This document shows positions 4,938 through 5,980 of a DNA stretch of 5,980 nucleotides, piece by piece. Both the position numbers and the translations under genes were made by a program. This stretch comes from Marinagarivorans sp. UBA5868 (GTDB taxonomy: Bacteria > Pseudomonadota > Gammaproteobacteria > Pseudomonadales > Cellvibrionaceae). Location: the NCBI GenBank assembly GCA_002432095.1, contig DJFQ01000146.1, forward strand, positions 16,819 to 22,798, given 5' to 3'. Numbering within the stretch: position 1 is the stretch's first letter; every line of letters starts with the position of its first letter. The notes under the pieces were generated by a model, which did no database searches, had not been told where the DNA came from, and was given only the letters and a program-made list of their open reading frames with translations.

Positions 4938-5980
4938 ATGACTCTACTGCAATGCCTCGGCGCTCTTACTCCTGTTCTTGCGGTCCTGTTATTGCTGGTG
5001 ATTTTGCGACTGCCCGCCACTCGCGCTATGCCGCTCAGCCTCCTGGCAACCTCCGCCAGCGCTCTGCTGCTATGGCAAATGGCGCCAGTCCGCATTATGG
5101 CGGCGGTGATTGAAGGCTGGTTCGTCGCGCTTTCTATACTCTGGATTGTCCTGGGTGCCATCACTCTGCTCAACGTGCTGCGGGCGACAACAGCAATTGA
5201 TGTTATCCGTCACGGTTTTATTGCCCTCTCACCGGATCGCCGGGTGCAAATGATCATTATCGCCTGGCTGTTCGGCGCGTTTCTGGAAGGGATCTCCGGG
5301 TTCGGTACTCCCGCGGCCATTGCAGCGCCGCTGCTCCTGGTGCTCGGATTCCCCGCGTTGGCGGCAGTGGTGATGGCGTTGATTGCTGGCTCCAGCCCGG
5401 TCTCTTTCGGCGCAGTGGGCACGCCCTTGCTGATTGGGGTTGGGCAGGGTTTGATGGACCCTTCCCCCGCGCTGATCCATCTCATCGGTCTGACAGCTAT
5501 CACCCTCGATTTGTTTTTGGCGAGCGCTCTACCGCTGCTGCTGTGCGCCTTACTCACCCGATTTTTCGGCGGCACCCGTTCCTGGCGTGACGGCTTGGCC
5601 GCCTGGCCATTTGCCTTATTGGCGGGCTTTGCATTCACCATACCCGCCTGGCTCACCATGCGCTTCCTGGGTCCAGAATTTCCCTCTATCGTCGGCGGTT
5701 TTATTGGCCTGCTGATCACCACTATCTGTGCCCGGCACCGCTGGCTCACCCCAAGAACTCCCTGGTTGTTTCCAGGCGATTCAGAAGTTGTTCACGCCAA
5801 ACTGAACAGTCACCTCAGTCTAGTGCGGGCCTGGCTGCCTTACGTGCTGGTTGCTCTGTTACTCATTGTCAGCCGACTGGATGCACTGCCGCTGAAACAC
5901 TGGCTGAACCAGGTCGTCGTTAGCAGCGGCGACATCCTCGGCACCGGCATTCGGAGTGATCTCAAGCCACTTTACCTTCC
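4938..5980 (+). CDS. L-lactate permease family transporter, 5' part (partial)
   Basis: The frame is open from the ATG at 4938 through the right edge, giving the first 347 residues of a protein whose family is usually about 550 long. It is a polytopic inner-membrane protein of the LctP/LldP/LutP family, which takes up L-lactate, D-lactate or glycolate with protons. The diagnostic block is [17 protein letters not shown] (113-129), followed by [12 protein letters not shown] (152-163); LSPDRRVQM (97-105) and [12 protein letters not shown] (243-254) also match the family. Hydrophobic segments lie at about 5-23, 32-48, 57-80, 105-121, 128-149, 180-207, 219-238, 251-265 and 297-311. No Shine-Dalgarno sequence is evident; a GTG at 4926 is an alternative start. 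Substrate cannot be fixed because no lactate dehydrogenase gene is visible, so no symbol is given. Truncation is only by the window edge. Confidence 0.92.
   Translation, partial: MTLLQCLGALTPVLAVLLLLVILRLPATRAMPLSLLATSASALLLWQMAPVRIMAAVIEGWFVALSILWIVLGAITLLNVLRATTAIDVIRHGFIALSPDRRVQMIIIAWLFGAFLEGISGFGTPAAIAAPLLLVLGFPALAAVVMALIAGSSPVSFGAVGTPLLIGVGQGLMDPSPALIHLIGLTAITLDLFLASALPLLLCALLTRFFGGTRSWRDGLAAWPFALLAGFAFTIPAWLTMRFLGPEFPSIVGGFIGLLITTICARHRWLTPRTPWLFPGDSEVVHAKLNSHLSLVRAWLPYVLVALLLIVSRLDALPLKHWLNQVVVSSGDILGTGIRSDLKPLYL

Noticed and set aside
4814..5113. 99-codon plus-strand open frame starting in the tcdA/permease spacer
   Set aside because: It overlaps the first 175 nt of the permease in another frame, has a low-complexity translation and no ribosome binding site.
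5210..5749. 179-codon minus-strand open frame
   Set aside because: It is antisense to the lactate permease, whose diagnostic motifs lie on the plus strand. The Pro/Ala/Arg-rich translation is typical of a shadow of a hydrophobic GC-rich gene.

Overview
The window looks like ordinary chromosome from a Gram-negative gammaproteobacterium. The best-recognised proteins (YjjV-type TatD hydrolase, CsdE/SufE, CpxR, CpxA, TcdA and an LctP-type permease) align from memory with Escherichia coli proteins over long stretches, but they diverge enough that this is not an enteric bacterium. A marine or environmental gammaproteobacterium is plausible; the genus cannot be read from the sequence. There are no mobile elements, CRISPR arrays, rRNA or tRNA genes.

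Left block (1-1310, + strand): the tail of an unidentified gene, a YjjV-type TatD-family metal-dependent hydrolase, and a SufE/CsdE-type sulfur acceptor. Both junctions are ATGA stop/start overlaps, so this is a tightly coupled operon.

Central block (1294-3958): a complete Cpx-type envelope-stress cassette. A small periplasmic CpxP/Spy-like protein with two LTxxQ motifs is encoded on the minus strand. It is divergent from a CpxR-type response regulator and a CpxA-type histidine kinase, which overlap by 11 nt. The 129-nt divergent spacer carries an exact GTAAA-N5-GTAAA direct repeat, the known CpxR operator, so both arms are probably autoregulated. The cpxP-like gene ends at a minus-strand hairpin with a T-run that lies inside the 3' end of the convergent csdE gene.

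Right block (3962-5980): tcdA, the tRNA threonylcarbamoyladenosine dehydratase, runs on the minus strand and faces cpxA with only 3 nt between the stops. It is divergent from a lactate-permease-family gene that runs off the right edge. Their shared 169-nt spacer holds two inverted repeats and weak candidate promoters.

Functionally, csdE and tcdA (csdL) belong together, because in E. coli CsdA-CsdE sulfur transfer is linked to TcdA and tRNA ct6A formation. Here the Cpx cassette sits exactly between them. That rearranged neighbourhood and the perfect CpxR box are the most informative observations. I found no credible new biological system.
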